From Nitrospira sp. SG-bin2 (GTDB taxonomy: Bacteria > Nitrospirota > Nitrospiria > Nitrospirales > Nitrospiraceae), in NCBI GenBank assembly GCA_002083405.1, contig LVWT01000022.1, positions 62,001 to 126,000 of the forward strand: a stretch of DNA of 64,000 bases. Direction: 5' to 3'. A program made the position numbers and the translations under genes. Positions 43,343 through 50,971 of this stretch are shown here, in pieces. Below the pieces are notes generated by a model. The model ran no database searches. It saw nothing but the letters and a program-made list of their open reading frames with translations, and was not told the DNA's origin. The stretch's first letter is position 1; each line of letters opens with the position of its first letter.

Positions 43343-43370
43343 CGTCACCTGGCGGATCCGCCAGGTGACG
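43343..43370. promoter_or_regulatory. 28-bp perfect palindrome, probable lux box
   Basis: The palindrome is fully symmetric (centre between 43356 and 43357). Its inner 20 bp, ACCTGGCGGATCCGCCAGGT at 43347-43366, match the Vibrio fischeri lux box at 15 of 20 positions, including ACCTG, GGATC and CAGGT. It lies 97 bp upstream of the luxI start and 89 bp upstream of the divergent kinase start. A LuxR protein bound to acyl-homoserine lactone would be expected here. A terminator is excluded by the divergent gene arrangement. Confidence 0.7.
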
Positions 43371-43467
43371 GACGGGCGGAATTTTGAGAATCACCAGGCA
43401 ATCTATGAGCGAGCGCCACATCAGAATGTTGAGGTGAGGTTGCCGTTCTACAAAAAGGAGGAGTCCG

Positions 43468-44211
43468 ATGCGTGACTTGAAGCACATTGAGTTTCAAGAA
43501 GGCGAATTTCTGGTGGCGACTCTGCAAGGAACTCAACTCAAACAATCCTATCGATTTAGGCACAAAGTGTTTGCGGAATCGCTGCACTGGGTTCCCGCTT
43601 CAGTAGACCGCGAAGAAGTCGATATCTATGATCTGTGGGGTTGCACGGTCGGGGCTTTTCACACTGATGGGACATTGCTGGGAATGGCTCGACTCCTGCC
43701 TTCGTCGGGACCATTCATGCTGGAGAAGGACTTTCTGGCGCTGTTGCCGAGTGAGTACACGATACGAAAAGCACCGGACACAGCGGAGATTACCAGGCTT
43801 GCCGTTGACCCTGATATTCGTGATGCCAAGTTATCGACGCGAACGATGCTGGCGGTGTTGAAGGGGATTTATCAATGGGCGGTGGAAAATGAGATTCGCT
43901 ATTACTATCTCGAAGTTGAACATCGGTTTCTGCGGGCACTTCGTATGCTGGGCTTCCCTTGTGAGCCCATCGGCCCCGTTGTCAAGCTTCCACCGGCTGG
44001 AGCGAGCGCTGTAGCGGCATTGTATGACATGGAGAAGTTTGATGAACGGAATGCCACACAGCGTCCGGATTTTTTGCAGTGGATCTCCACTATTACGACG
44101 GTAGACGGTGCAGTCATAGCAGGGCGAAACGCGACGTTCAACACGGTGGGTCGACTGGATTCAGTGGAAAGCTTGGTAGGCACGAGTGGTTATGCGGGTC
44201 TATCCAGATAG
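43468..44211 (+). CDS. Acyl-homoserine-lactone synthase, LuxI family
   Basis: The 247-aa protein follows AAGGAGGAG. All LuxI-family invariant residues are present with near-canonical spacing: Arg31, Phe35, Trp41 (YRFRHKVFAESLHW), Asp52, Asp55 (VDIYD), Arg75 (GMARLLP), Glu107 and Arg110 (AEITRL). These enzymes make acyl-homoserine lactones from SAM and acyl-ACP. The acyl-chain length cannot be read. The C-terminal part (about 190-247) is longer than in typical 200-aa members. A lux-box-like palindrome precedes the gene and a LuxR-type regulator is convergent downstream, forming a local quorum-sensing module. Confidence 0.85.
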   Translation: MRDLKHIEFQEGEFLVATLQGTQLKQSYRFRHKVFAESLHWVPASVDREEVDIYDLWGCTVGAFHTDGTLLGMARLLPSSGPFMLEKDFLALLPSEYTIRKAPDTAEITRLAVDPDIRDAKLSTRTMLAVLKGIYQWAVENEIRYYYLEVEHRFLRALRMLGFPCEPIGPVVKLPPAGASAVAALYDMEKFDERNATQRPDFLQWISTITTVDGAVIAGRNATFNTVGRLDSVESLVGTSGYAGLSR

Positions 44212-44520
44212 CGCCGGATAGTGTGGTGTTTGCCTTTGAGGAGGATGCTCAACACGTTCTGCCGGTGCTGTTTTGTGTCGCCCAGGAGCTCGATGCGCGG
44301 CACTGATGGAGGCAAGGAACTTGTCCGCGCACATGTGAACCAAGCGAGCGGTTCAGGCCAATTCCGGTCTGTACTGATCGGCCTCTTCGTACGTTACGCC
44401 CTTGCCTGTGGAGTGGGGCGTCCTGGGCTTCGCAAGGGCTATGTAACCGGCTCGGAGCCTGAGCTGTTCGACGGCCCTCGACCGAGCGCTTGAGCGGGCG
44501 GGTGTGTTGACGTCAGGCGC
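44212..44520. other. Convergent gap between luxI and luxR
   Basis: I see no gene in these 309 bp and no clean T-tailed terminator. Several G+C-rich imperfect inverted repeats could end both transcripts. Confidence 0.3.
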
Positions 44521-45327
44521 TTACACGACGTTCGGGAGGCCATGTTCAATGGCGGTGGCAACGGCTTGGGATCGTGAGGTGACCCCAAGTTTTGTGAAGA
44601 TACTTTCGACATGGAATCGTATCGTCCGTTCGGTGATGCCCATAATTGTCGCGATTTCCCAATTCGTTTTCCCATTCTTGACCCAATTCAGAATGGTCAA
44701 CTCCCGTAAGGTCAGTTGTCTGACACACTTATCCAGGGATTGCGCGCTGGCAGGGGCGGTGCGCAATAGCGCCAGGTGGACGTGATAGCCGAAGTATTCT
44801 ACGAGAGGCATATATCGCGTCGCATCTATCGTGTTGTTTGAGGCAAACGAGCAGAACGTTGCCACTCCGCACATGGGATCGGCAGATCCCGTTGTAATTC
44901 CATCAACCAGTCCAAACTTTTTTGCTGTTTCCACAAACTCGCGTTGTTTTTCAGAGTCAGAGCCGGTCTTCTGATACGTTGTCTTCCAATGTTGCGAGCC
45001 TGGTTGTTGCAGCGCTGTCCGAAAGACCGGGTCTACCTCGAAGTAGCCATTCTGCCAATAGAGGCGAATCCACTCTTCGGGGTAGCTCACGTTGATGACG
45101 TTCGTAAATCCGTCGAAGGCGCCCTTGGCGTTCAATCGGGCGAGACCGCCGATCACTCGTGAAAAGGGGAACAGATTCTGGAACTGCAGGAGGGCATCCT
45201 TGACATCGCTCGTGGTTTCCGCTTCTGTGGTGTAATGGATTGCCTCAATAAAGCTTTGACAGTCATTCTTTGAAAGCTGTTCAAAGATGTGTTTAGGGAA
45301 GGCGCGTCTCTGCAGGGTGTGTGCCAT
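44521..45327 (-). CDS. LuxR-type quorum-sensing transcription factor
   Basis: I start at the ATG at 45327, preceded by AGGAGGAG, giving 268 aa; the longer frame adds 84 residues without motifs. The N-terminal autoinducer-binding domain shows the family pattern of aromatic and acidic ligand contacts (SYPEEWIRLYWQNGYFEVDP, then GLVDGITTGSADP). The C-terminal LuxR helix-turn-helix is LTLRELTILNWVKNGKTNWE, then TERTIRFHVESIFTKLGV. It is convergent with luxI. It would sense the lactone made by LuxI and bind the palindrome at 43343, but the direction of control (activation or repression) is unknown. Confidence 0.88.
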   Translation of the reverse strand: MAHTLQRRAFPKHIFEQLSKNDCQSFIEAIHYTTEAETTSDVKDALLQFQNLFPFSRVIGGLARLNAKGAFDGFTNVINVSYPEEWIRLYWQNGYFEVDPVFRTALQQPGSQHWKTTYQKTGSDSEKQREFVETAKKFGLVDGITTGSADPMCGVATFCSFASNNTIDATRYMPLVEYFGYHVHLALLRTAPASAQSLDKCVRQLTLRELTILNWVKNGKTNWEIATIMGITERTIRFHVESIFTKLGVTSRSQAVATAIEHGLPNVV

Positions 45328-45508
45328 GGAGGCTCCTCCTAGTAGACGTATAGCGCTGAGGTTAGCATACGCAATATGTGAAAAACGAGAGGGGACATAT
45401 GGATCTGCCGAATAGGTCCTAATGGATCTATATGAATCCAGGATGTAAGTCACTATTCTTGAAGACGCTACTATTCCATGGAAGCGAGGTGTGAATTGAG
45501 TCGTCCTC

Positions 45509-46888
45509 ATGGCAAGGGTTGAACTGTTCGGCAGATGTCTCACGGGTACCGTCACGCTAGCCATCGTGTTTTCCCTCATCCCCTCGCTTACGGGGGCGCA
45601 AGCCCTCCGGTTTCAGCCTCAAGGAGTGGCTGCCGCAGGCCAAGGGAACGCGTTTGCGGCCCAGGCCGACGATCCCTCAGCCATTCACTATAATCCAGCA
45701 GCGCTCAGCCGACTTGATGGTGTGCAGACGTCGTTTGGAATCTCGTTAATGGGCGGGTCGATCAGGGCAACCAATCAGTCTGGGGTCGGGACTCATGGAG
45801 ACTTCGGAGGGGCAATTGTGTTTCCTCCCCCGGGGCATACCTATATCACTGCCAATATCGGGGCACTCGGAGCGCCACGCTTTTCTGCAGTGACCATCGG
45901 CGTCGGGTTGAATACGCCATTTGGTTTAAAAACTGAGTATCCGGTGAATAGCTCCTTCAATACAGCTACCACAACTGCCGCGTTGCCGCTTATCGCCATC
46001 AAGCCGACCATCGCCTATAAAGTAACTGAGGACTTATCGCTGGGTGTAAGCGCGGACATCTACACCTTCGCAAGTTTTCTTGGCGAGGGGCATGCGGAGC
46101 AGAGGCAAGTGAGCGCTGGGGGCTTCGGCATTCCAGCCGGCGCATCGGTCGAGCTCAATGGCAGCGGCACCGGCGCAGGCGTCACGGTGAGTGCGCTCTA
46201 TACTCCACTGAAGAATCATGAGAGCAAACCGACTCTTTCTCTGGGACTTGTGTATCGCAGCCAGGCGGTCTTGCCGTTGAGTGGATCGCTCATGGTCAAC
46301 GGAGCAAAGATTGCCGATGCCTCCGCCGATCTTGTACTGCCGCAAATGGTGGTCGGAGCCGTCGCTATCTGGCCGGTTCGTACGAGTGAACGGGAATGGA
46401 AGGTCGAAGTTGACGTGGAGTATATCGGGTGGAATTCCCATAGGAATCTCGATGTGCACCTTGCCAATGGAGCCACGATCCCACAGCCCCGAGATTGGAA
46501 ACCTGTTCCGGTGATCGCAGTCGGGACTGAATATAAGTGGCTGAAGCCGGTGTGGTTTACGGACTGGGATATCGCCGTGCGATCCGGCTACACCAGGACA
46601 GAGAATCCCGTGCCTGCTACCACCTTCAATCCTGGGACGATTTCCCTCTCGTCCCACACGCTGTCTGTCGGTGTGGGGTTCTTGTGTAAGGGGCAAGGGA
46701 ACTTTCTTGGGCTTCTCCCTTGTTCGAGAGAATCAGCTTTGTGGCCCAAAGGAATGGGACTGGATTTGGCCTATCAGGAATGGTTTTACGAGCCAAACAC
46801 GGTTGTTGGCAATGTGAATCCCGTCGTCAACGGGACCTATCACGCCTTTGTGCATTTGGGTACCTTCAGCTTCCGATACCTGTTCTAG
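45509..46888 (+). CDS. OmpP1/FadL-family outer-membrane transport protein
   Basis: The 459-aa protein has a signal peptide (cleavage near TGA-QA at about residue 30). The FadL/OMPP1 N-terminal hatch signature follows: FQPQGVAAAGQGNAFAAQAD then PSAIHYNPAALSRL. A beta-barrel ends in a terminal phenylalanine (SFRYLF). FadL-type barrels move hydrophobic compounds such as long-chain fatty acids or aromatic compounds across the outer membrane. It is divergent from luxR. Since FadL of Sinorhizobium meliloti imports long-chain acyl-homoserine lactones, uptake of the LuxI signal is a plausible role here, but there is no direct proof. Its stop codon lies at the end of a MITE-like element. Confidence 0.87.
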   Translation: MARVELFGRCLTGTVTLAIVFSLIPSLTGAQALRFQPQGVAAAGQGNAFAAQADDPSAIHYNPAALSRLDGVQTSFGISLMGGSIRATNQSGVGTHGDFGGAIVFPPPGHTYITANIGALGAPRFSAVTIGVGLNTPFGLKTEYPVNSSFNTATTTAALPLIAIKPTIAYKVTEDLSLGVSADIYTFASFLGEGHAEQRQVSAGGFGIPAGASVELNGSGTGAGVTVSALYTPLKNHESKPTLSLGLVYRSQAVLPLSGSLMVNGAKIADASADLVLPQMVVGAVAIWPVRTSEREWKVEVDVEYIGWNSHRNLDVHLANGATIPQPRDWKPVPVIAVGTEYKWLKPVWFTDWDIAVRSGYTRTENPVPATTFNPGTISLSSHTLSVGVGFLCKGQGNFLGLLPCSRESALWPKGMGLDLAYQEWFYEPNTVVGNVNPVVNGTYHAFVHLGTFSFRYLF

Positions 46889-47062
46889 CCTGCATTATTC
46901 ACGAGCACTTCTGCTGCACTCGCCGATCTGCTATTGCGGGGCATGGAGTTGCGGGTTTCGGATTCTATGTTTCGTGTTGCCAGGGAACACGATCCCAATA
47001 CTCGAAACCCGAAACATTCCATGGAGCTTGTTGCACAACGAACCGTCATGAATCATGTGGGC
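46887..47062. mobile_element. MITE-like element, copy 1
   Basis: The ends form an imperfect inverted repeat: AGCCTGCATTATTCACGA on the left and, as reverse complement, GCCCACATGATTCATGAC on the right. The left end shares TTCTGCTGCAATCGCCGAT-like sequence with copy 2 at 51710. It provides the fadL-like stop (TAG) and the last two codons plus stop of uvrC. A heptamer hairpin is nested inside it at 46954-47016. No open frame of its own. Confidence 0.55.
46954..47016. repeat. Heptamer hairpin element N, nested in the MITE-like copy
   Basis: Left arm: GGTTTCG, GATTCTA, TGTTTCG, TGTTGCC (46954-46981). Right arm: CGAAACC, CGAAACA (47003-47016), reverse complement of the first and third left units. 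The unit differs from the other elements, but the 7-bp period and hairpin layout are the same. Confidence 0.6.
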
Positions 47063-48870
47063 GAAGGGCCGAGCGATTTGCGGAGGTTCGTGACCGTTTC
47101 GTCATTCAGTCCCGCTTCCTGGAGGGCTTCGTCGCTGGCTTCTGCCAGCTGCTTCAGACTCCCAAACTGATTCAACAGGCGAGTGCGCTTGAGCTCGCCG
47201 ATGCCGACGATCTGGTCCAATTGTGAGGCGAGTAAGGCTTTGCCGCGCAGCTTTCGATGGTAGCTGAGGGCGAACCGGTGGGCTTCGTCGCGGATGCGCT
47301 GGACCAAATGTGTGGCCGGAGCGGTGGGCCTCAGGACGATCGGGTTCTTTCGGCCCGGGAGGAAAATGCGCTCTTCCTTTTCACCGCGAGCCTTGGCCAA
47401 TCCGACAATAGCCTGGTTGTGATGGCCGGCGTGCTTCAGCCCTTCCATTGCGGCAGCGAGTTGCCCGAGCCCGCCGTCGATCAGGATCAAATCAGGCCGG
47501 GCCAGGTGTTCAGACTGGCCATACCGTCTGGCCACGACTTCCTGCATGCTCGCGAAGTCGTTCGCTCCTGTGACAGTCTGGATTTTGAACCGGCGATAGT
47601 CAGCTTTCTTCATCCGGCCGTCTTCCCAGACGACCATCGATGCAACCGATTGATTGCCCATTGTATTGGAGATGTCAAACCCTTCAATGCGACGGGGGGC
47701 TTGCCCAAGACGCAGCATCCGCTTCAAGTCTTCCACCGCCTGCCGGTCAAGTTCTTCATCGCGTAGATGATTCGCCACCGCTGCGGCCGCATTTTCTTCG
47801 GCCAGGAGGACCAGCTGATGTTTAGCTCCTCGTTCAGGCGCCCGGACGCGAACGGACTCACCGCGCTTGTCGGACAGCCATCGCTCGATCAGGATTGTGT
47901 CTTCCAACTCGGTTGGCACCAGCACTTCTTTCGGAGGCTGGCCGTCTTTGTTGTAAAACTGCTCGATCGCAGACCGGACCAGTTCCTCATCCGGTGTGTC
48001 CGCCGATTGAGGCCAGAAGAAGTCCTTGCGCCCGATCAGCAGCCCGCCGCGCACGAAAAGAATCTGGAGATCCACCGCCGTACTTTGCCGCGCCAGGCCG
48101 ATGACATCCTGATCGGTCGCGGAGGTCTGTGTGACGCGCTGTTTTTCCAGCATCCGTTCGATCTTGAAAAGACGGTCGCGTAAGCGGGCGGCTTCCTCAA
48201 ACTCCTCTCGGCCGGCCGCGGCCTCCATCTTGGCGCGCAGGTCATCCAGCAACTCATGATCTCGTCCCTCCAGAAAGTGCCGGACTTGTTTGACGATTTG
48301 GTGGTAGTCATCTTTTGATTGGTTGCCGGTGCAGGGGGCCATGCACCGCTTGATCTCAAACTCGATGCAGGCGCGCTCGGCTCTTCCGTCAATGTCGATC
48401 GAGCAGGTTGCGAGGGGGAAGGCGTGCTTGATCACCTTCAAGGTCTCGCGCAGGGCGTTGGCCGGCGTATAGGGTCCGTAGTACAAGGCACCGTCTTTTT
48501 CCACGCGGCGTACGATCGAGAGCCGCGGGAAATCGTCCTTAATCGGCAGGCGCACGTAGGGATATTGCTTGTCGTCCCGCAAGACGATGTTGAACCGTGG
48601 TTTGTGGCGTTTGACCAGATTGCTTTCGAGGATCAGGGCCTCAAGCTCGGATCGGGTCACCATCGTTTCCAGGTCAGCTACCTGACCGACGAGCAGGGTG
48701 GTTTTAGGACTGTGGTCTGCGCTCTTTTGAAAGTAAGACTGAACCCGATCGGCGAGTACTGCAGCTTTTCCGATATAAAGGATCTCGGCTTGGCCGTTCT
48801 TGAAAAGGTAGACGCCGGGGTTGTCCGGCAGATGGTCGAGCTTGGATTGTAAATCCGATGAGATGGCCAT
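47053..48870 (-). CDS. uvrC: Excinuclease ABC subunit C
   Basis: UvrC makes the two incisions flanking a DNA lesion. The 605-aa protein has an N-terminal GIY-YIG nuclease (PGVYLFKNGQAEILYIGKA), the cysteine-containing ERACIEFEIKRCMAPCTG region and a UvrB/UvrC interaction motif (RAKMEAAAGREEFEEAARLR). The RNase H-like C-terminal nuclease (EGFDISNTMGNQSVASMVVW, LILIDGGLGQLAAAMEGLKH) and a terminal helix-hairpin-helix (LDQIVGIGELKRTRLLNQFG) follow. Its final codons and stop come from the right end of a MITE-like element. Hairpin element H overlaps its start region. uvrA is elsewhere in the window; uvrB is not present. Confidence 0.95.
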   Translation of the reverse strand: MAISSDLQSKLDHLPDNPGVYLFKNGQAEILYIGKAAVLADRVQSYFQKSADHSPKTTLLVGQVADLETMVTRSELEALILESNLVKRHKPRFNIVLRDDKQYPYVRLPIKDDFPRLSIVRRVEKDGALYYGPYTPANALRETLKVIKHAFPLATCSIDIDGRAERACIEFEIKRCMAPCTGNQSKDDYHQIVKQVRHFLEGRDHELLDDLRAKMEAAAGREEFEEAARLRDRLFKIERMLEKQRVTQTSATDQDVIGLARQSTAVDLQILFVRGGLLIGRKDFFWPQSADTPDEELVRSAIEQFYNKDGQPPKEVLVPTELEDTILIERWLSDKRGESVRVRAPERGAKHQLVLLAEENAAAAVANHLRDEELDRQAVEDLKRMLRLGQAPRRIEGFDISNTMGNQSVASMVVWEDGRMKKADYRRFKIQTVTGANDFASMQEVVARRYGQSEHLARPDLILIDGGLGQLAAAMEGLKHAGHHNQAIVGLAKARGEKEERIFLPGRKNPIVLRPTAPATHLVQRIRDEAHRFALSYHRKLRGKALLASQLDQIVGIGELKRTRLLNQFGSLKQLAEASDEALQEAGLNDETVTNLRKSLGPSPT

Positions 48871-48999
48871 CAGCGATCAGCCTTCAGCTTCCAGGTAAGA
48901 GAAACAACAGGGTGATACCTGACATTGTACGGCGCGAAGAGGTGGCGAGCAATCCGGAGGATGCCACTCAAGCTGAACGCTGACGGCTGTTTGCTGGAG
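48870..48999. repeat. Heptamer hairpin element H (uvrC-dapF gap)
   Basis: Left arm: TCAGCGA, TCAGCCT, TCAGCTT, CCAGGTA (48870-48897), starting on the uvrC initiation codon. Right arm: GCTGAAC, GCTGACG, GCTGTTT, GCTGGAG (48972-48999), ending 5 bp from the dapF stop. The two arms bound the whole gap. Confidence 0.75.
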
Positions 49000-49004
49000 A
49001 CATG

Positions 49005-49874
49005 CTACCTCAGCGATCGTACGAACGACGGACTCAGTGTGCCTCTGGCGACTTCGGCCACTGGTCCCTTCATCGTGAGGTTGAAATCCGCCGCCACGTC
49101 AATGTTCAGCGTGCCGCCCGGCATCTTCACGGTGACGGGGCTTTTGACGAGTCCCAGCCGAACCGCGGCGCAAGCAGCTGCGCAGGAGGAGGACCCGGAG
49201 GCTTGTGTTTCTCCGGCGCCTCGTTCCCAAATCAGAATAAAGATTTCCTTTGGCCCGGTTGGAACGGCGAGTTGCACGTTGGTTCGTTTCGGAAAGAGGT
49301 TGTGGTTTTCCAAGGCGGGACCGAGGATCAATAACTCTTCCCGAGACCAGGACTCACCAGCCTGTTTGAAGACGACACAGTGGGGGTTCCCGACGCTCAC
49401 GCCGGTAAAGGTCAGTGAACGGCCGGCTGCGTCAATCGGTTGCTGAATCAGCTCAGGAACATTGAGGGTGCAGGGAAGGGCAGCCGGCTTGAACGTGGCG
49501 TGCCCCATTTCAACGGTGGCGGCGCCGGCATCTCTATGCCGATCGAGGTGCAGATCGATGGTGACGAGTCCGCCTTTCGTCTCGACCGTGAAATGCGTTT
49601 TCTTTGTTTTGCCGGTGGCGTGGAGATAGCGGGCGAAGATCCTGAGTCCGTTTCCGGACTTTTCCGCTTCGCTGCCGTCCGGATTGAAAATGCGCAGGCC
49701 GAAATCAGCCTTCCTTGAGGGTACCAACGCTAAAATCCCGTCGCTGCCGAGCCCCCAATTTCGGTCACAAATTGCTTTGATGGTCTTTGGTGTCAGCTTG
49801 AAACTCAGCTCTTTGGGGTCCATTACAACGTAATCATTGCCGAGGCCATGGCCGCGGAAAAAGCCGTTCTTCAT
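49005..49874 (-). CDS. dapF: Diaminopimelate epimerase homologue with both catalytic cysteines replaced by serine
   Basis: The 289-aa protein has the DapF fold signatures: HGLGNDYVV, GLGSDGIL, NPDGSEAEKSGNG, SVGNPHCVVF, NVQLAVP and ERGAGETQAS. Known DapF enzymes use two cysteines, in CGNG and in the AC-G-(S/T)-G loop, to interconvert LL- and meso-diaminopimelate for lysine and peptidoglycan. Here the first is Ser73 and the second is Ser226 (QASGSSSCAA; a cysteine follows at 231). The substitution at both sites suggests a different reaction, a non-epimerase role or a noncanonical mechanism, unless another dapF exists elsewhere. Nothing else appears broken. It lies between uvrC and a glyoxalase-fold gene in an apparent operon. 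Confidence 0.85.
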   Translation of the reverse strand: MKNGFFRGHGLGNDYVVMDPKELSFKLTPKTIKAICDRNWGLGSDGILALVPSRKADFGLRIFNPDGSEAEKSGNGLRIFARYLHATGKTKKTHFTVETKGGLVTIDLHLDRHRDAGAATVEMGHATFKPAALPCTLNVPELIQQPIDAAGRSLTFTGVSVGNPHCVVFKQAGESWSREELLILGPALENHNLFPKRTNVQLAVPTGPKEIFILIWERGAGETQASGSSSCAAACAAVRLGLVKSPVTVKMPGGTLNIDVAADFNLTMKGPVAEVARGTLSPSFVRSLR

Positions 49875-49893
49875 TTTTGCAATCCTCCGGATT

Positions 49894-50008
49894 CGTCAAG
49901 TGTCAATCGTCAACCGTCATGCGAAGGAAAGAAAGTACTGCGGGGAGAGTCATGTCGTCAATGTGGGCGAGAGAGTGAAGATTGAGATTCCACGTTTGAC
50001 GAATGACG
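49894..50008. repeat. Heptamer hairpin element F (dapF-glyoxalase gap)
   Basis: Left arm: CGTCAAG, TGTCAAT, CGTCAAC, CGTCATG (49894-49921). Right arm: TTCCACG, TTTGACG, AATGACG (49988-50008), reverse complement CGTCATT, CGTCAAA, CGTGGAA. It runs from 20 bp before the dapF start to 12 bp from the stop of the upstream gene. Confidence 0.75.
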
Positions 50009-50019
50009 GATTCCGGGGA

Positions 50020-50418
50020 CTATACGATCTTCACACCGGTCGGGCGTTCAATCAGCTCGATTTCATAGCCATCCGGGGCGTCGATAAAGATAAACCGGCT
50101 GCCGGAGGAAGTCTTCGTCGGACCATCGGTGATCTTGATCCCCTGCGCATTGAGCGATGCGATTGTCTGGTCGAGACTTTCGACTTGAAAGGCCAGATGG
50201 ACGAGATCTTCCTGGACTCTTACCGGCCCACTGGGAGGGAAGCTGGTCAACTCGATGAGTTCATCGCTGTTGGGGACCCTTAAGAAGGCAAGCTGCGATC
50301 CGCGGGGCGAGGTCTTGTGTTCGATCACTTCCAGACCCAGCACGCTGGTATAGAATTGGATCGTCTGATCCAGGTCGCTCACGCGCATGCGGGTATGGAG
50401 GAGCTTTTGAACTTTCAT
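50020..50418 (-). CDS. gloA: Glyoxalase/VOC-superfamily protein (lactoylglutathione-lyase-like)
   Basis: The 132-aa product starts at the ATG at 50418; a longer frame adds 21 residues without motif. The VOC metal ligands are visible: His in LLHTRMRV, Glu in ELIELTSF, His in DLVHLAFQV and Glu in GYEIELIE. FYTSVLGLEV is the typical first-repeat signature. The family includes glyoxalase I, which isomerises the hemithioacetal of methylglyoxal and glutathione. In organisms lacking glutathione the thiol or the reaction may differ, so the enzyme name is approximate. It is flanked by heptamer elements F and G. Confidence 0.8.
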   Translation of the reverse strand: MKVQKLLHTRMRVSDLDQTIQFYTSVLGLEVIEHKTSPRGSQLAFLRVPNSDELIELTSFPPSGPVRVQEDLVHLAFQVESLDQTIASLNAQGIKITDGPTKTSSGSRFIFIDAPDGYEIELIERPTGVKIV

Positions 50419-50435
50419 CAGTCTAGTCCCTGGGA

Positions 50436-50502
50436 ATGGTTCATGGTTGATGGCCCAATAAGGCACTCTCTCATCAACCATAAGCCATCAACCATTCTCA
50501 TG
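50436..50502. repeat. Heptamer hairpin element G (glyoxalase-GNAT gap)
   Basis: Left arm: ATGGTTC, ATGGTTG, ATGGCCC (50436-50456). Right arm as reverse complement: ATGGTTG, ATGGCTT, ATGGTTG, ATGAGAG (50468-50495). The stop codon of the GNAT gene (50498-50500) lies at the end of the right arm. Confidence 0.8.
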
Positions 50503-50971
50503 TATCCCTGGCCGGTCCCGCCGTCTTGCGCAGGAGTATTTCAGCGCTGCCGGGAATCAGAAAGTTCGGCATCGGGCCGATTTCCTGATAGCCCTGTTTC
50601 TTGTAAAAGTCTCGCGCCGATTGGTTGAAGTCCGAGACGCACGCGAAGAGATTCTTCGTTCGTTCGAAGACAAGTTGTTCAACATGTTTGAGCAGCAGGC
50701 TGCCGATTCCTTTGTGGCGGGCCCATTCGGCTACGCCCAGGAGTTCAAGATAGTCACCGAGCAGAAACTTCTGCTTCACAAGGGCGACACCCGCCACGCG
50801 CCCGTCAAGTTCAGCCACATAACTGTCCCGCCCTTGCGGCAGGGGGCAAAAAATCCGATTCCAATCGGCGATTGTATAGCCCAGCGTCTTCCAAGGATCG
50901 GATTGGCTCAACAGCTGAACGACCTCAGCGCAGTCTTCAGCTTGCATGGTCCGGACGCGGGAATCGTTCAT
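50498..50971 (-). CDS. GNAT-family N-acetyltransferase
   Basis: The 157-aa protein starts at the ATG at 50971, overlapping the deacetylase stop by 4 bp (ATGA). The acetyl-CoA-binding motif is LLGVAEWARHKGIGSLLLKH (Q/RxxGxG/A pattern), followed by ACVSDFNQSARDFYKKQGYQ, the typical last helix and strand. The substrate is unknown. Co-transcription with the polysaccharide deacetylase upstream and the glyoxalase-fold gene downstream suggests a small-molecule or cell-wall modification context, without detail. Confidence 0.85.
   Translation of the reverse strand: MNDSRVRTMQAEDCAEVVQLLSQSDPWKTLGYTIADWNRIFCPLPQGRDSYVAELDGRVAGVALVKQKFLLGDYLELLGVAEWARHKGIGSLLLKHVEQLVFERTKNLFACVSDFNQSARDFYKKQGYQEIGPMPNFLIPGSAEILLRKTAGPARDT

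Noticed and set aside
43343..43370. Palindrome as a transcription terminator
   Set aside because: The genes on both sides are transcribed away from it, and there is no T-run, so an operator is more likely.
45399..45429. Two ATGGATCT copies 23 bp apart upstream of luxR as a second lux box
   Set aside because: They are direct, not inverted, and match only a half-site core; too weak to call.
45328..45579. 84-residue N-terminal extension of LuxR
   Set aside because: AGGAGGAG directly precedes the ATG at 45327, and the extension runs through the likely promoter region without similarity to LuxR proteins.
16421..50502. Heptamer arrays read as CRISPR repeats
   Set aside because: The period is 7 bp with no unique spacers and arrays occur as inverted pairs; no cas genes are present.
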